Part shown: one piece after another, positions 1-11,103 of the stretch
Numbering within the stretch: the first letter of the stretch is position 1
Layout: each line of letters opens with the position of its first letter
Assembly: GCA_036924285.1 (NCBI GenBank)
Contig: JAYKYS010000018.1
Location: 2,418,001-2,482,000, forward strand
DNA: 64,000 bases
DNA from: Asterella californica
Taxonomy: Eukaryota > Streptophyta > Marchantiopsida > Marchantiales > Aytoniaceae
Reading direction: 5' to 3'
Position numbers and translations under genes: made by a program
Notes under the pieces: generated by a model
Database searches by the model: none
What the model saw: the letters and a program-made list of their open reading frames with translations, nothing else
What the model was told of the DNA's origin: nothing

Positions 1-1660
1 TGACACGACACCGGGATCCACATCAAAGCTACGGAAGAGAACTTTGAGGCAGTTCAAAACTCGATACATTCATATGAGAAAATCTCCGGGGCCAAGCTCA
101 ATCTTAGGAAATCGATCTTGATCCCCATGGCAATCACAGAGATATCAGAATGGATGAGACGAAGCGGCTGCTACATTGCTATCCCGGGAGAAGTCATCCA
201 ATACCTCAGATTTCTCACTGACAGAAACATAGGCACTCTAGAACACATGCAATACATCGAACAAAGAATCATGAAAAAGCTGAGCTATTGGACGTACAAA
301 ACCTTATCCTTCGTGGGACGTCTCATCATAGTGAAACATATACCCAAAGCCATGCCTCAACACCTATTTACTGAAATAGTGCTCTCGAAATACGGCTCAG
401 ACAGATTGGAGAAAATCTGTAGAGAATTCATGTGGGAAAAAACCAAAGAAGGACGCAGGAAGATCCACTGATCTCATGGAATGACATCCAAGCGGTTAAA
501 CTAGACGGAGGACTCGACATCATACACTTCGAGAACCAGAGCAAAGCGGCGAGGCTAGTTTAGTGCTCTAAAATATTGGAGCATAAAGAGGAGGATTGGG
601 TCAAGCTGACGGAGTAGATGATTAAAGACGTCCACCACCAAAAGAAAAAGCGAGAGATAAGGCTCAACTGGACCGTGCAAGAGCTGATGCTGATAGGTCC
701 GATCAAAAATCTTCAAAGGATGCCTACGCTGAAGGCAATGATGCAAGCATAGAGCGAAGCAAAACAGAACCTACACTCATATTCAGTGACACGAGAACTT
801 GGAAAGAGCACACCAGTTGATAAGCTGCTGATCATGGTGAAGACTGCAGGGTGGATAGAAGCTTCTGAGGCGCAAAACCTCCTACGAAATGACAAGAGAT
901 ACAATCTACAAACGGTGGAACAACTGGTCAAATGGATCAAGGAAAGCATGAGAGAGACAAGAGACGAAGACGGCGAGAGGGAGTAGAGTACAAACCTACC
1001 CCATGCTTGGGTGGACTCGCTGCAGATGATCGATGAGTCTCGAGAGCTAGATGACAAGCGAAACTGGTGCTGGAAGATCAGCACGAAGAGGATTCAAAGA
1101 TGGAGTCTACCGACGAAAATGTGGAGAGAAATAATCACGGAAGACACAACAGGAATTGGAAAACTCAATCAGAGAGGGAGACTCGAAAGCACGATGGTAA
1201 AAGAGACCGAAAAGACTCTAGAATTCTCAGATCGGCTCGAAAAAAAAGGTTTGGATGTGGAAACTATTGCACCACGGTTTCCTCATGACGGCACGTCTAT
1301 CCAAATCCGACGTCTGCGATGCACGATGTGAGAGGTGTGGCTTGGAGGAAGAAAATCTGCCACACTGCTTTTTAAAATGCTGCTACGCGATCCGGAAATG
1401 AGAAAGATGGCTCAATATCACGAATGGATTGCAAAGGTCGAGAATACAAGCGATAGATCTCTTAAGTCTTTTAGACGAAATCTGGCAAAGACAGCGAGGG
1501 GCGAGCCAATTCGCAACTGTGGAGATCCTCAAATCGATCTAGAACGAGAGGAACAAAAAACACTTCGACAACAAGGGCGTAGAAATCTCGATCAAAGTCA
1601 TCCTACAGCAGGCTTACTCGGCGACGAATGCACAACACAACATTAGAGGAGAAAACTCGA
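1..1660 (+). pseudogene. Decayed LINE (non-LTR retrotransposon), 3' part of the reverse transcriptase ORF
   Basis: Frame 1 from base 4 to 471 reads as the C-terminal part of a plant L1-type reverse transcriptase. An AKLNLRKS-like segment (about 88-114) follows the position of the catalytic motif, which is mostly lost at the window edge, and a thumb-like segment with LSYWTYKTLSFVGRL follows (about 283-325). After several stops and frame changes, about 1310-1395 encodes a zinc-knuckle-like CERCGLEE..LPHCFLKC motif typical of the zf-RVT domain at the end of plant LINE ORF2. A segment resembling the WNERNKKHF tail follows near 1535-1570. The motifs are in the expected order on one strand, so this is one degraded insertion. 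The 5' end lies outside the window. No poly(A) tail was found. Confidence 0.75.
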
Positions 1661-1718
1661 AAGAAGGTCAAAGATTGGAACGAGTAAAGCTTATCTTAAC
1701 CACGATGATGATCACAGC

Positions 1719-2017
1719 ATGACGGTGGGATTCGGGAGGAAAAGACGGCAACATACCTCGGTCGATGAAGAAGCGACTATGGAGGAAACTAGAGAACTGG
1801 AGAGGCTTATATGGAAGAGGAAACCACATGGGATCGAGATGCACAATTCGGATGAGACCGAACCATTGGAGACTGAAAATTCAAAGCACATGGAGTCAAG
1901 ATTGCTAGAAGCAAGAAAGCAGGACGTAGAGGAGATCAAGCAAGACGCACAAGGGAAAAGGCAGCAAGATGTTCAATCGGATGAGGAAAAGGATGCTTCA
2001 TCCCTCTCAATTCCCGT
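1719..2017 (+). other. Open frame rich in Glu, Lys and Arg between LINE relic and LTR, unrecognised
   Basis: An ATG-initiated frame of about 100 codons before the LTR boundary at 2018; the frame runs on to 2057 inside the LTR. The product is highly charged and low in complexity, with repeated acidic/basic runs. It could be the degraded end of the LINE or chance coding. No family is recognised and there is no evidence of expression. Confidence 0.2.
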
Positions 2018-3172
2018 TGTCGAGGTGAGAGTTTTCTTGGGAAGGACAGAATCGTAAAGACTATGATACAACTACTCAAGGAAGCGTTGGGCTTCTAACT
2101 GTGGTTGTTTACTCAAGGAATAGGCTTCAGGTTAAGAGGTAACACTATGAACACTCATACAGGTCGATTGGATCGTCTAGTTTGTTCAGAAAATGAAAAT
2201 CAGGTCGAACTAGCAATGATATGATCAGACGGTGAACTTTAACAATCAAGAATCAGAAACATATGATGGCTTCGACCTCAAAACTTCTCCAACATGTAAA
2301 TGAGACACTACTGAAGTTTCAGCTTGAGATCGAATCAGAGCACCGAGATATGGACAAAAACATTATGAGCAGAGAAATTATCGCAATTTTAGATAGCTAT
2401 TTTGACCTAGAATAGAGAATTGGCTCGATAACTTTCGATGATTCTTACAGGATTTGGAGTATACAGCATGCTGAATATCCTTGTGAAATATGATCTCTTG
2501 ATTGTATACAGTTCTCTAGATCTCGATCTCATAAGTTGCTACTCTAGATTGAGAGCTTTTCATACCTCTTCTGCTTCAGCGGTCGCCTTGAATTACTCAC
2601 TCACTCAAATGACATGAAAATTTTTGGACAGTCGTAGCCCTGCTGAAAGTGAACGCGACCACAAAGGTTTGATGTGATTTTCTCAATTATGCTGCGATTG
2701 ACATCAAAAACTCCAAAATCAACAAAAGTGATGCAACTCTAGCACAATCTGAACTTCAATCTGCTATAACTCCTTCTTTATTGCTCCAAATCGATCAAGA
2801 ATTTCACTAACAGCGACTGGCACGACGAGCTCTATCCTCTTGTGTTCTCAGATTTCATAATTTCCTTACCAAATGGTCGAACTCCTCCTAAGACCGCTAC
2901 TACTAAGTTTAGAGTTACACAAGAACAAAATTGGACCAATGGGAGTTCATAGCTTCACCTTGTCCTTTTGTGTCCCAAACCACGTGGTGACTTAATTTCA
3001 CACATAGGCTACCATGTCAAACCCCTAAAGTGCCCACTTAAACCTTAAACTATATGCGAAGACATGTAAAACGACACGTAACCCTAAAAGATAACTTAAA
3101 CACGCTAGAAAGCATGCATGGGCGACCTGAGCTTAAACTCTATCTACATGGTAAACAACCTACTAAGACTCA
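2018..3172 (-). repeat. LTR-like repeat A, 3' side of Gypsy-1
   Basis: An 1155-bp block beginning TGTCGAGG and ending ACTCA on the plus strand, so it has TG...CA ends. It is repeated, with divergence, at 12,819-13,226 (copy B, partial) and 13,683-15,199 (copy C). Its right edge touches the stop codon of the Gypsy-1 integrase frame (stop at 3177-3179, read leftwards), as expected of a 3' LTR of a minus-strand element. No target-site duplication links its left flank to the right flank of copy C, so the pairing is uncertain. Confidence 0.65.
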
Positions 3173-3176
3173 AAGA

Positions 3177-4504
3177 TCAGTCTATGTGTGCTTCATCATC
3201 ATTATCACTCTCATCCGCCTCAGTCTCTTCAGTAACCAAGGCGTCTTCGTCTCTTGTCATCCTCTGCTCGGACTCCAGAAAACTGAACAACTCTACTGAA
3301 CCTCCGCCCCTTTTGAACAACGTCACTCGTTTGCCGACCACAGATAGCTTCAAAGGAGTACCATCCAACGCACGTAAACTATAAGTGGCATTCTCATACA
3401 CATCTAACACAACATAAGGCCCGAATCATCTTCACGAGAACTTACGAGGTGTAGAATGCTGATTCTCCAACGTGATATCATACACCAGAACCCAATCATC
3501 AACACTTATTGGCTTTGGTTGTAGTCGGTGAGTCTTGTCAAAATGCTCCTTGTTTCTGACTCGAGCCACCTTCAGCTTCTCTTGCGCTACAGCAAGATCC
3601 TCCTCCCTTCGTTCTAACTGCTTAGTTCGTAAAGCAAGGAGTGAAGTACGATCTATAGCATCTTCCCACGGTAGAGTAGTCCATGTAGGGAAGTTCTCTT
3701 CAGTATGCATGATCGGTTTCGCCCCCAACATAAGCTCAACTGGCACATAGTCAATCGTGGTACAGTGAGTAGTTCTATCAGCCCACAAAGCAAATGGAAG
3801 TAGTCTCTATCATTCTCTATGCCTACCATCACATGCTTTCACTAAAGTGTGAACAGTAGAAGGATGTCCTCGTTCACTCTTACCAATGTCCTCTGGATTC
3901 ATGGCAGTAATAAGCCGAAGCTTTACTCCATAATGAGCAAATAACTCCTTCGCTTCAGTGTCTCTCAACTCATCCCTATATGCTTGTAGTCTTCCAACAG
4001 ATCCATAACGACAGATGATATCTTCAAGCACAAACTTGCATATATTCTCTGTACTCTTCGTTCGTAGTGCTCGTCCCTCCATATAGTTGGAGAGCTCTTC
4101 TCGAGCCAACATCAAATAACACATCCCCCATAGTCCCGGCGGCATCATCACAAGATCAAGGACTCATGAAAAATGAATATTAGGTGGATAGGTAGGTACA
4201 GGTCCATCTTTGTAACGAACTTTAGAGTAGAACTGGCAGTGCAGACACGACCTAACATAATCCACTACGTCTTGATACAAACCCTTCCACCTTATCGCTC
4301 CTTCATCTTCGCGTATGTAGCCCAAACTCCACGGTGTCCAGCCCACAAGGTGTCATGAAACTCCTTAAGCAGATTCAGCTTCGTCGGTTGATCATCCACC
4401 ACTCTAGCAAGCATCCCATCTCTTCTCTTCGGACATTTCCACAGATAACCTTCACGTAGAAGATAACCGTACGTCTTTCGTCTGATCTCTTTGAACTCTT
4501 TCAC
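3177..4504 (-). pseudogene. Gypsy-1 integrase region (broken)
   Basis: Read leftwards, successive frames give the integrase of a Ty3/Gypsy element. First comes an HHCC zinc-binding region (FHDTLWAGHRG at about 4360-4330 and SCLHC at about 4250-4238). The catalytic core follows at about 4150-3810, with the region around the third acidic residue readable as KSERGHPSTVHTLVKACDG. The C-terminal tail is at about 3788-3177, with the V.LFKRGGG segment near the end. The core is split over at least four frames by frameshifts and stops, so no active integrase can be made. There is no obvious chromodomain after the core. The order RT, RNase H, integrase from right to left identifies Gypsy rather than Copia. 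Confidence 0.8.
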
Positions 4505-4531
4505 TCCAACCTTCTCGTCTGCATAATGAAC

Positions 4532-5753
4532 TCAGATAGAATCCAATGTCTCGAAACTTCTCCGTGTAGAACTCCTCGTTGAACGGCAGTGGTTCCAAGT
4601 CTGAAGCTTGTTGACCAACTTGGCACCAAACGTCTCTCTTTTCTTCATCTCATCCTCATCTGTATAATGAGCCCTATATAACATGTCTGCAACAGGATTA
4701 TCCTTTCCTGCTGTATGTTTCAGCTCAGGGTTCATACTCCGGATGTAAGCAATCCATCGTAGCATTGCTATGTCTGGAGTATTACAGTTTGCTATCATAC
4801 ATAGCAAAGACAAACAATCTGTTTCTAAAACCACACGAGCTCCAATCAAGAACTCTCGATCTATCTTCATAGCAGTAACAGCTCCCCACAACTCACGCTT
4901 CACTTGAGGATAATTACGCTGCCTATCCGTTAGGATTTGCGCTTCAAACCTAGAAACAAACCGCACACCATCTACGTCTTCTTGACCAACTGCCCATCCA
5001 ATCATCTTTGGACTCGTGTCAACAATAAGTATGATAGGTCTTCCGCTCTCGTAGTTAAGTCTCCTCAATACAGATAGAGACTTCAAAATCTCTTTCAGCT
5101 GCTCCATCGTCTCGTGATGTTCTTGTCGCCAAATAAACCTCTTCTCTTTTCTCAGAAGTGCATACAGAGGTTCGACAATGTGTGCATAATGAAGAATACT
5201 CACGCGAAAGAACACACAAGCTCCTAAGAATCGTCGAACCTCAGTGATGTTGGTACAATCTACTATCATTGCTATAGCATCTATCTTCTCTAGGTTCGAT
5301 CGTCTCCCAAAAGTACCACACAAATGACCAACCACCACAATCTCTGACATTCCAAAACAAGATTTAGTACCTGTCAGAGTGAGGTGTATCTCTTCCAAGC
5401 GCATCAAAATCTTTTCTACATCTCGAATATGGTCTGCAACAAACTTTCTGCAATCATCAAAAGTCACAGCTTCGTCCTTGTCCTCCATCGGACAGCCTTT
5501 CATGGAAATATCATCCACAAATGAGATAGTGACCTCAGGTACAAACTCCCGTATGCTTCACGTTTTGCATACGGGCTACTGAGTTTGTCGTGCCATGAGG
5601 AAGAGTACACATCCGCATCAACGCCAAAAATGTACGCATGGTAATCAAGTCTCTGCTCTCCAAAGCAAGCTGAAACTGATCGTAACCTGAAAACAGATCT
5701 CCAATCGAATAGATTGATCTTCCAGCAAATGCCTCAACTACTTCATCAACCAT
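4532..5753 (-). pseudogene. Gypsy-1 reverse transcriptase and RNase H (broken)
   Basis: The frame 5753-5535 carries the RT fingers/palm segment SIGDLFSGYDQFQLAL followed by MRMCTLPHGTTNSV. After a frame break near 5535-5520, the frame 5518-4532 opens with the catalytic VDDIS box and continues through the RT connection (LRRFLGACVFFR-like, RKEKRFIW) into an RNase H domain (IVDTSPKMIGWAVGQ, the E of KRELWG, DCLSLL, and the closing AHYTD region). The family normally encodes this as one uninterrupted polyprotein with protease upstream and integrase downstream. Here the join between palm halves is frameshifted. The protein would copy element RNA into DNA in the cytoplasmic particle, but this copy is dead. 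Confidence 0.8.
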
Positions 5754-7494
5754 AGGTCATGTCCCAACATTTTGAATCATGATGTTGTTGTTGGCAGGCT
5801 GCAAGTCTTGGATGAAGCGTAAGGCTCATATCTTCTTAGATAATGTGAACCATCGGCTAGAGTACGGAGCCATAGATGGTTCAAGAATATCCATTCGCAT
5901 CCTCTTCTTCAGTAATTCAATGACGTTCAGTACCAAGACATGAGGGACTGGAATCATCTTCAAGTCCCATGGTACGTGAGAACAGTGAAGATAACCATCG
6001 GAGCTATCACATTAGGATCCACACAACCAATCTCCTCAGCTGAGAAAGAAAATGCATTATCATGACTAACTATCATCTGCTCGAAAGCTCTTTTCTCCAC
6101 TTCAGTCAAGAAGCCACCCCCTCTTATCTGGAATTGCTCGAGTGTCTCTTGAGTAAACTTATGTCTTATCTGTTTAAGATCTCTCAGTACATGCTCAGTG
6201 ACCGCTAACTTCATTTGTTGTCGTGAATCAACAGATAATTGAGTCGCCACTGGTTTCACCTTCTTCGCTACAGTTTTGTATTTGGTGTGCACCTCTGTTT
6301 CTTGAGGAGAGCCACACCAGCAGATTGCATCCTTCCATCCACTCTCCAGTCTCGGAATGAGGCGAGACTGTAAGCACGAGACAATCTCTTCATAGACTTT
6401 ACGAGAATGGATGAGGATCACCACCCTTCCTCCCATCTGCTCCATCAACCTATCTACATCACCCAACCAACAAACAAAAGACTGTACACCTATAAACTCC
6501 TCGTAAACATCAGAAATCATCTCGTTTTTCTTCAGAACTCCTGTACAGCGCAAATTTGTTGCATACCTCTCCATCTGCCTTCTACTCCTCACAGTCATAT
6601 CCTCTACTCGCGTGAACTCACTCCAATCATCAGAAATGAAAATCATCAAATCAGATTTCCAACTATGTACAGTATAGCTATTCTTAGAATCTCGAGCAAC
6701 CTCTTCGTCAACTTGATGTGATCCTCCAGGCTACTCAAACGGGATCATAGTAGTAGCAGATCCATCACTCTTTCTATCCCGTCCTACAAGAGTGGTTTCT
6801 GAAAACCCTTACTCCTACAGATAGGAGAATCTCTCAAGGTTTGTCGGTTTTGTTCGTGGTTCGTACGAATGTTTAGAAACTAAACAAAACATCTGTCATC
6901 CGGGCTACGGATCCTAGCATAATGAGATCCGTCATCCATCACATTGATCTCCATTATAACTGCAGTAATATAAGGATGACCAAGAATCACAAGATATGAA
7001 GTTGAAGACTGCACGAAGAAGTGCTGATCTACCTCCACATCACCTAACTTCACCCTCACGTTAAGACAAGCACCGTATAACTCACCCTTCTAGTTGTTTG
7101 CAGCACGTAATACCCAACCATGGTTCAGTTTGATAGATCACTGTCCTGTAAACCCTCCGCGGTCCTATCGATCAACTACCCCCCCGATCTCTCAACCTCC
7201 ACGATCGTCATCCACGAATCTGCAACATGTCGGGCCTGTCTCTCACTCAGGGGTCACCTCTGATGGCTTTGATGGAAGCACACCATGAACTTGAAGGGAA
7301 AATGCTGAGTTCACTCATTCATACACCCACAAACTTATCAACTAAAAATCTCCTTAAACACCTTAACTAAAATCCTCCATTCTAACGACGTCTCTCAAGT
7401 TCTCACATGCTAAAAATATCCCACACTCTCTATATTACTCAAGTTGTCATTACGACAATGTGAAAACAAGGATGAGGAGCTCTTCTCTACTCCT

Positions 7495-7504
7495 CTATTT
7501 ATAC
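7495..7504 (-). promoter_or_regulatory. TATA box of the solo LTR
   Basis: The minus strand reads GTATAAATAG. It lies about 650 bp from one end of the solo LTR, in the orientation that makes 8060 the U3 end. Confidence 0.5.
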
Positions 7505-7649
7505 ATTCTAGGTTTTTACTTTGGTACCCCCGGTAACTCAGCCGTAACTACTTTTACCGGGTTTTACTAAGATATTACTTAAGGTAAAAGCATTGATCAC
7601 ATGGGCTTTTTACCTTTTCACATGGGCTTATTCCTTCAAAGTCAACAAC

Positions 7650-7673
7650 TTCTAGAAGGATTTTGGAATATTC
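7650..7673. promoter_or_regulatory. Heat-shock-element-like motifs in the solo LTR
   Basis: TTCTAGAA (7650-7657) and GAATATTC (7666-7673) are inverted nGAAn modules with 2-bp spacing, the form bound by plant heat-shock factors. They lie about 146 bp upstream of the minus-strand TATA box. Binding is inferred only from the motif. Confidence 0.4.
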
Positions 7674-9277
7674 TCAAGGAATCTCGAATTTCCACCCCCC
7701 CTCTACACTATGACCCACTAAAAAGGAAACATGTGGAATCTCTTCTTGTTTTTAATGCCCACAAAGTCCACAACTTTAATCCAACCACTAATATCAAGTC
7801 AAAAAGGAGATAAGGGATACTTTCCACCTCCTTTCTACCTTTTAGACAAGATGACAAGATAGTAGTGCTCACTCTTTAGCAAATATCTGAATTCTGCCAA
7901 AAGTACAGCTAAGTTTAACCATAACTAACTTTTAGATAGTCATGACTAACTTGATACATCCTTAAAGTACTTTGGCAGCCAATAAACATTCTCAACACTT
8001 AGTTATAACTAAACACCTTACTAATAGACAAACTTCCTATGTGTAACATAGGTCGTTACAGTCCCCTCTCGTACACCTCCCGCGACATGATGTTGATCTC
8101 AAAACCGTGATCAACCAAGGCAGCAACAGATTCACACAAGCTTCCAAGGCGAACTCGTGTAGCAGTTGTAGCACGAGCCCAGTGCCCCTTCTTGAAGTCA
8201 CTATCAGTAGTTGGACTCTCTTCGCCAGCTTCTTCATCATTGAACTCAATAGTGTTGGTACCAACAACTAACGCTTCTTACTGATATCTCAAGTCATCAG
8301 CTTCCTGAAAATACATTTTTCCAAACTCTCGGAACTTCAGGTACTTGGAGATGTTTCTCCCTTCAAACTGATCCAATGTCCCCACCACCGAATGCAAAGC
8401 CTTGGTAGCCATCGCCTCCTTCCGCTGAACAGCTTGTTGTTGATCCATGTACAGAGCAAATGCTTGGAACATTTGCCCTATAGCAGGATCAAGCTGCAGC
8501 GGAATCGTGCCCGAAGGGTTTCCAACTCCTTGTCTCTCGGCCATGGTAAAGTTCTGAGAAAAACTTCACTAACTCTCCACCCCAGAAGTTTCACGTCGAG
8601 TTCACCAACTATCGAATGATGTGCTTTCTTATCTGGGAATACACCGGGTATCTAGCTGTAGAGAGTATGTGTCGCACTCTGTGACTCAGAACCAGTGACC
8701 ACCCAAACCTCTCTCTGATCTCCAAGTACACTTTGAACCTTTCTCGTTACGATATCCTCACGTCCTCTCGGCAGATCTCTCTCCTACTCGACTAGGAATA
8801 GAACCGGGGTAACAAGCACGGGCAACCTATTCCTGCCATCACCGCAAGTACTCTTGGGTCTGCTGGTCATCACTCCAGCCTCACCACAAGAGAAATACTA
8901 GCACTCCTAATAGAAAAGAAACCTAAGCGCAACGCCCGCACACAAATCCAATCAAAACCAACTGGGCGTACAAACAGGCATGCGGGTATGGAGAGGATCC
9001 AAACACAGGAAATACAGTCAACAACTCTCCATACCCATGATCAAGTGCTCTGAAGCACTGGCAAAACCTCCAGGTCGACCTGTTCTTCAAAAGAGTCTTA
9101 ACTCTTTCGCCTTTCGGAGCAAGAACCTCTCAACTTTACCTCGCTGTCACTCCTCAACCACAGCTCAAAATGAGATGAAACCAAGGCCAGCAGATAGCTT
9201 GTAGAATAATCTCTCTATTAAGGTAATACATGCAGAGAGATCATCTCTGAGTTGGCATCTATGCCCTTCCAAAGTTC

Positions 9278-9629
9278 ACTGTTTCTATAACACGATACTA
9301 TTTCAACAGAACTTTGCTGTTCGATTCCTCACAAACCACTCGATCAAAACAGCTCAAACTTCTCAGGAAGCTAATGTGTCACCATCACTACCACTCTGTA
9401 AAATTTCACCAGCAGATCTTCAACCAAACTCTCGGAACGATCAAGCCCTTATCGCTGTTTTTATAACATGATATTATTTCGACAAAACTTTGCTGTTCGA
9501 TTCCTCACAAACCGCTCGATCAAAACGGCTCAAACTTCTCAAGAAGCTAATGAGTCACCATCACTACCACTCTCTAAAGGTTTCACCAGCAGATCCTCAA
9601 CCAAACTCTCGGAATGATCCAAGCCCTTT
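9278..9629. repeat. Direct tandem duplication, about 176-bp unit
   Basis: Two adjacent copies, beginning CTGTTTCTATAACACGAT (from about 9279) and CTGTTTTTATAACATGAT (from about 9455), share long near-identical stretches, including GCTGTTCGATTCCTCACAAA. They lie in noncoding DNA between the Gypsy-1 gag start and the twin-ORF module. Confidence 0.75.
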
Positions 9630-10410
9630 TCGTCAATGACACAAGGCGATATGCAGACCCTTGTGCACAAAAACAACGTTTCCTTTCAACCCAATAATCC
9701 AAATGGTCTCAAATTTGACAGGTAGGTAGCTGACTGTACCTTCTCAGACCCTGAAAGGTTTCATATCGAAATTCGATCTCAAACTCTCCATATCTCTCTC
9801 AGTGTCTCATGTTTACAGTCGCCTACTATCATAGCCTCCGATTTGAGACACTCAACTTCAACCGGCCATAACTTTTTCACTCCGGCTTGGAATCGATTGA
9901 TCTCTGAGTCCATCGGCAAGCCCGTCTCAAGAGCTTTCTAGCAACAGTCAATTCATCTCCAGCAACCTCACAGAACTCCCAGAAAGTGACAAAGACCTCA
10001 CGGAAATAAAATTGGTCACGAATTTGACCCCCTCAGCTTCAATTGATCGAAACATTCTCATCCGTGCTTCAAATCGAGAAACCATTGAGTCCACGGGCAT
10101 CTTCGTCTCCCAAGCTTTCCAACCATAGCTCACACTCCGCTAATGGACCACTGGAAGTGCCTCTACCCTCGAAAACGTGAAAGGAACTTGGTAGAAGGTG
10201 ATTGGTCAAACTTTCGACCAATGAGAAACAAGTTGACAAAAAGGTTTTTGTCTTTACTCACATGACAAACACACAAAGAACGAATTTTTATCCAAGAGTA
10301 CCATTTAGGCCTCAAAGTTTATATTGAACAAACTCCAAACACGTGCCGTTGACGATGCCGTCGACCACGAAGCACGTAAACACGAAGTACAAACTACGCT
10401 CAATAGAGAG

Positions 10411-10614
10411 TCAGAATCCCGACTCTAAAACGGTGACAATAAACGGAACTACAAAAGGAACAGATGAAGCTATTATCTGGTTATAATAATCCTCACCGAA
10501 GTTCCTCACGACAAACTCACGATGCGCCACCTTTGGACGACTGTAACATCGTATTTCGACCCAAGTGTTGAACGGAACTCTCGCTGGGAAGTTCAGATCC
10601 AACGGAGGATCCAT
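10411..10614 (-). CDS. Twin-ORF module copy 1, ORF2 (unknown family)
   Basis: A 67-codon frame starting at the ATG 10614-10612. The product contains VPFNTWVEIR and REFVVRNFGEDYYNQII, which match the ORF at 37,477-37,680 closely enough to be homologous. It also resembles the ORF just upstream (10,621-10,851), so each module seems to hold two copies of one small domain. It is in the same frame as ORF1, separated only by a TGA and two codons. No known domain is recognised, and it has no signal peptide or obvious membrane segment. Its position upstream of a gag region in two Gypsy relics suggests an element-encoded leader or LTR gene. Function is unknown. Confidence 0.45.
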   Translation of the reverse strand: MDPPLDLNFPARVPFNTWVEIRCYSRPKVAHREFVVRNFGEDYYNQIIASSVPFVVPFIVTVLESGF

Positions 10615-10620
10615 ACCACA

Positions 10621-10836
10621 TCAAAGCAAGATGTAGACAGTAAGATCCCAAACAGCGTCGTAAGTGACAATGGGAAGAACGATAGGATCCGGAGTAGCCA
10701 TCACCGCAGCCATAAACGACTCTCCCCAATGAGCTATCATAAATACTCGAAAGTGATCTCGCGGCAGACAATGGATCTTAATGACGAACGGATACGCAAG
10801 TGGAAGATCAGGAGCACGAAAGGGTTCTCCGTTCAT
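10621..10836 (-). CDS. Twin-ORF module copy 1, ORF1 (unknown family)
   Basis: The ATG at 10836-10834 is preferred over the one at 10851 because the alignment with the 37-kb copy starts near it. Conserved stretches shared with that copy are the FRVF..AHWGESFM region and the VWDLTVYIL end. The frame ends in TGA at 10623-10621, at the same alignment position as a TAG in the other copy. ORF2 begins six bases later. A minus-strand TATA-like box lies about 110 bp upstream (near 10,945) and a palindromic G-box further upstream (11,015-11,022). Function and expression are unknown. Confidence 0.45.
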   Translation of the reverse strand: MNGEPFRAPDLPLAYPFVIKIHCLPRDHFRVFMIAHWGESFMAAVMATPDPIVLPIVTYDAVWDLTVYILL

Positions 10837-11014
10837 GCCTACCACTCGCACTGCCGCTTACTTCATCCGATGATACTAATCACACCCCACTAGACTTGGA
10901 TACTCTACACTCCATATCTCAAGCTCCGCACACCTCTCTTCTTATACATCAATCTCACATGTGACGACAAGAGTACTACTCTTATCTCCACTCAGCGAAG
11001 AGTACACGGATCGT

Positions 11015-11022
11015 CCACGTGG
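11015..11022. promoter_or_regulatory. Palindromic G-box upstream of twin-ORF module copy 1
   Basis: CCACGTGG, the core bound by plant bZIP and bHLH factors, lies about 180 bp upstream of ORF1 on the minus strand. A 7-bp inverted repeat (CCTTATC...GATAAGG) follows immediately to its right. Regulation is inferred from the motif only. Confidence 0.3.
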
Positions 11023-11103
11023 AGCCTTATCTTTTGACACGATAAGGTCCCAGTGGCTCCTCAACACCAAACACGTACGAAGGATATGTGGTGGTTTCAC
11101 ACC

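Larger units (their letters stand above)
7147..8060 (-). mobile_element. Solo LTR (914 bp) inserted in the Gypsy-1 protease
   Basis: The block has TGTAA...TTACA ends and is flanked by GTCC on both sides (7143-7146 and 8061-8064), read as a 4-bp target duplication. Removing the block plus one duplicate puts the two protease halves back in register, which strongly supports the exact ends. On the minus strand it has a TATA box (complement of 7495-7504) and heat-shock-type motifs about 146 bp upstream (7650-7673), consistent with a U3 promoter. No coding sequence of an internal region remains, so it is best explained as a solo LTR left by recombination. Its family is not otherwise present in the window. 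Confidence 0.75.
5960..8544 (-). pseudogene. Gypsy-1 gag N-terminus, protease and linker (broken, interrupted by a solo LTR)
   Basis: Frame 8544-8278 is a gag N-terminal region (DQFEGRNISKYLKF), paralogous to gag-1 at 12.8 kb and to the relic at 51.1 kb. Immediately left, 8277-8065 reads into a retropepsin-like active-site region with a VDHGFEINIMS motif (D-H-G in place of the usual D-[ST]-G). The protease then stops at a 914-bp insertion (7147-8060) and resumes at 7142 with an NHGWVLRAANN-like segment and an ILGHPYITAV segment (about 6990-6965). Frame 6649-5960 carries the linker into RT. A TGG-to-TGA type stop is present just after the insertion. All lesions are inactivating. Confidence 0.7.
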
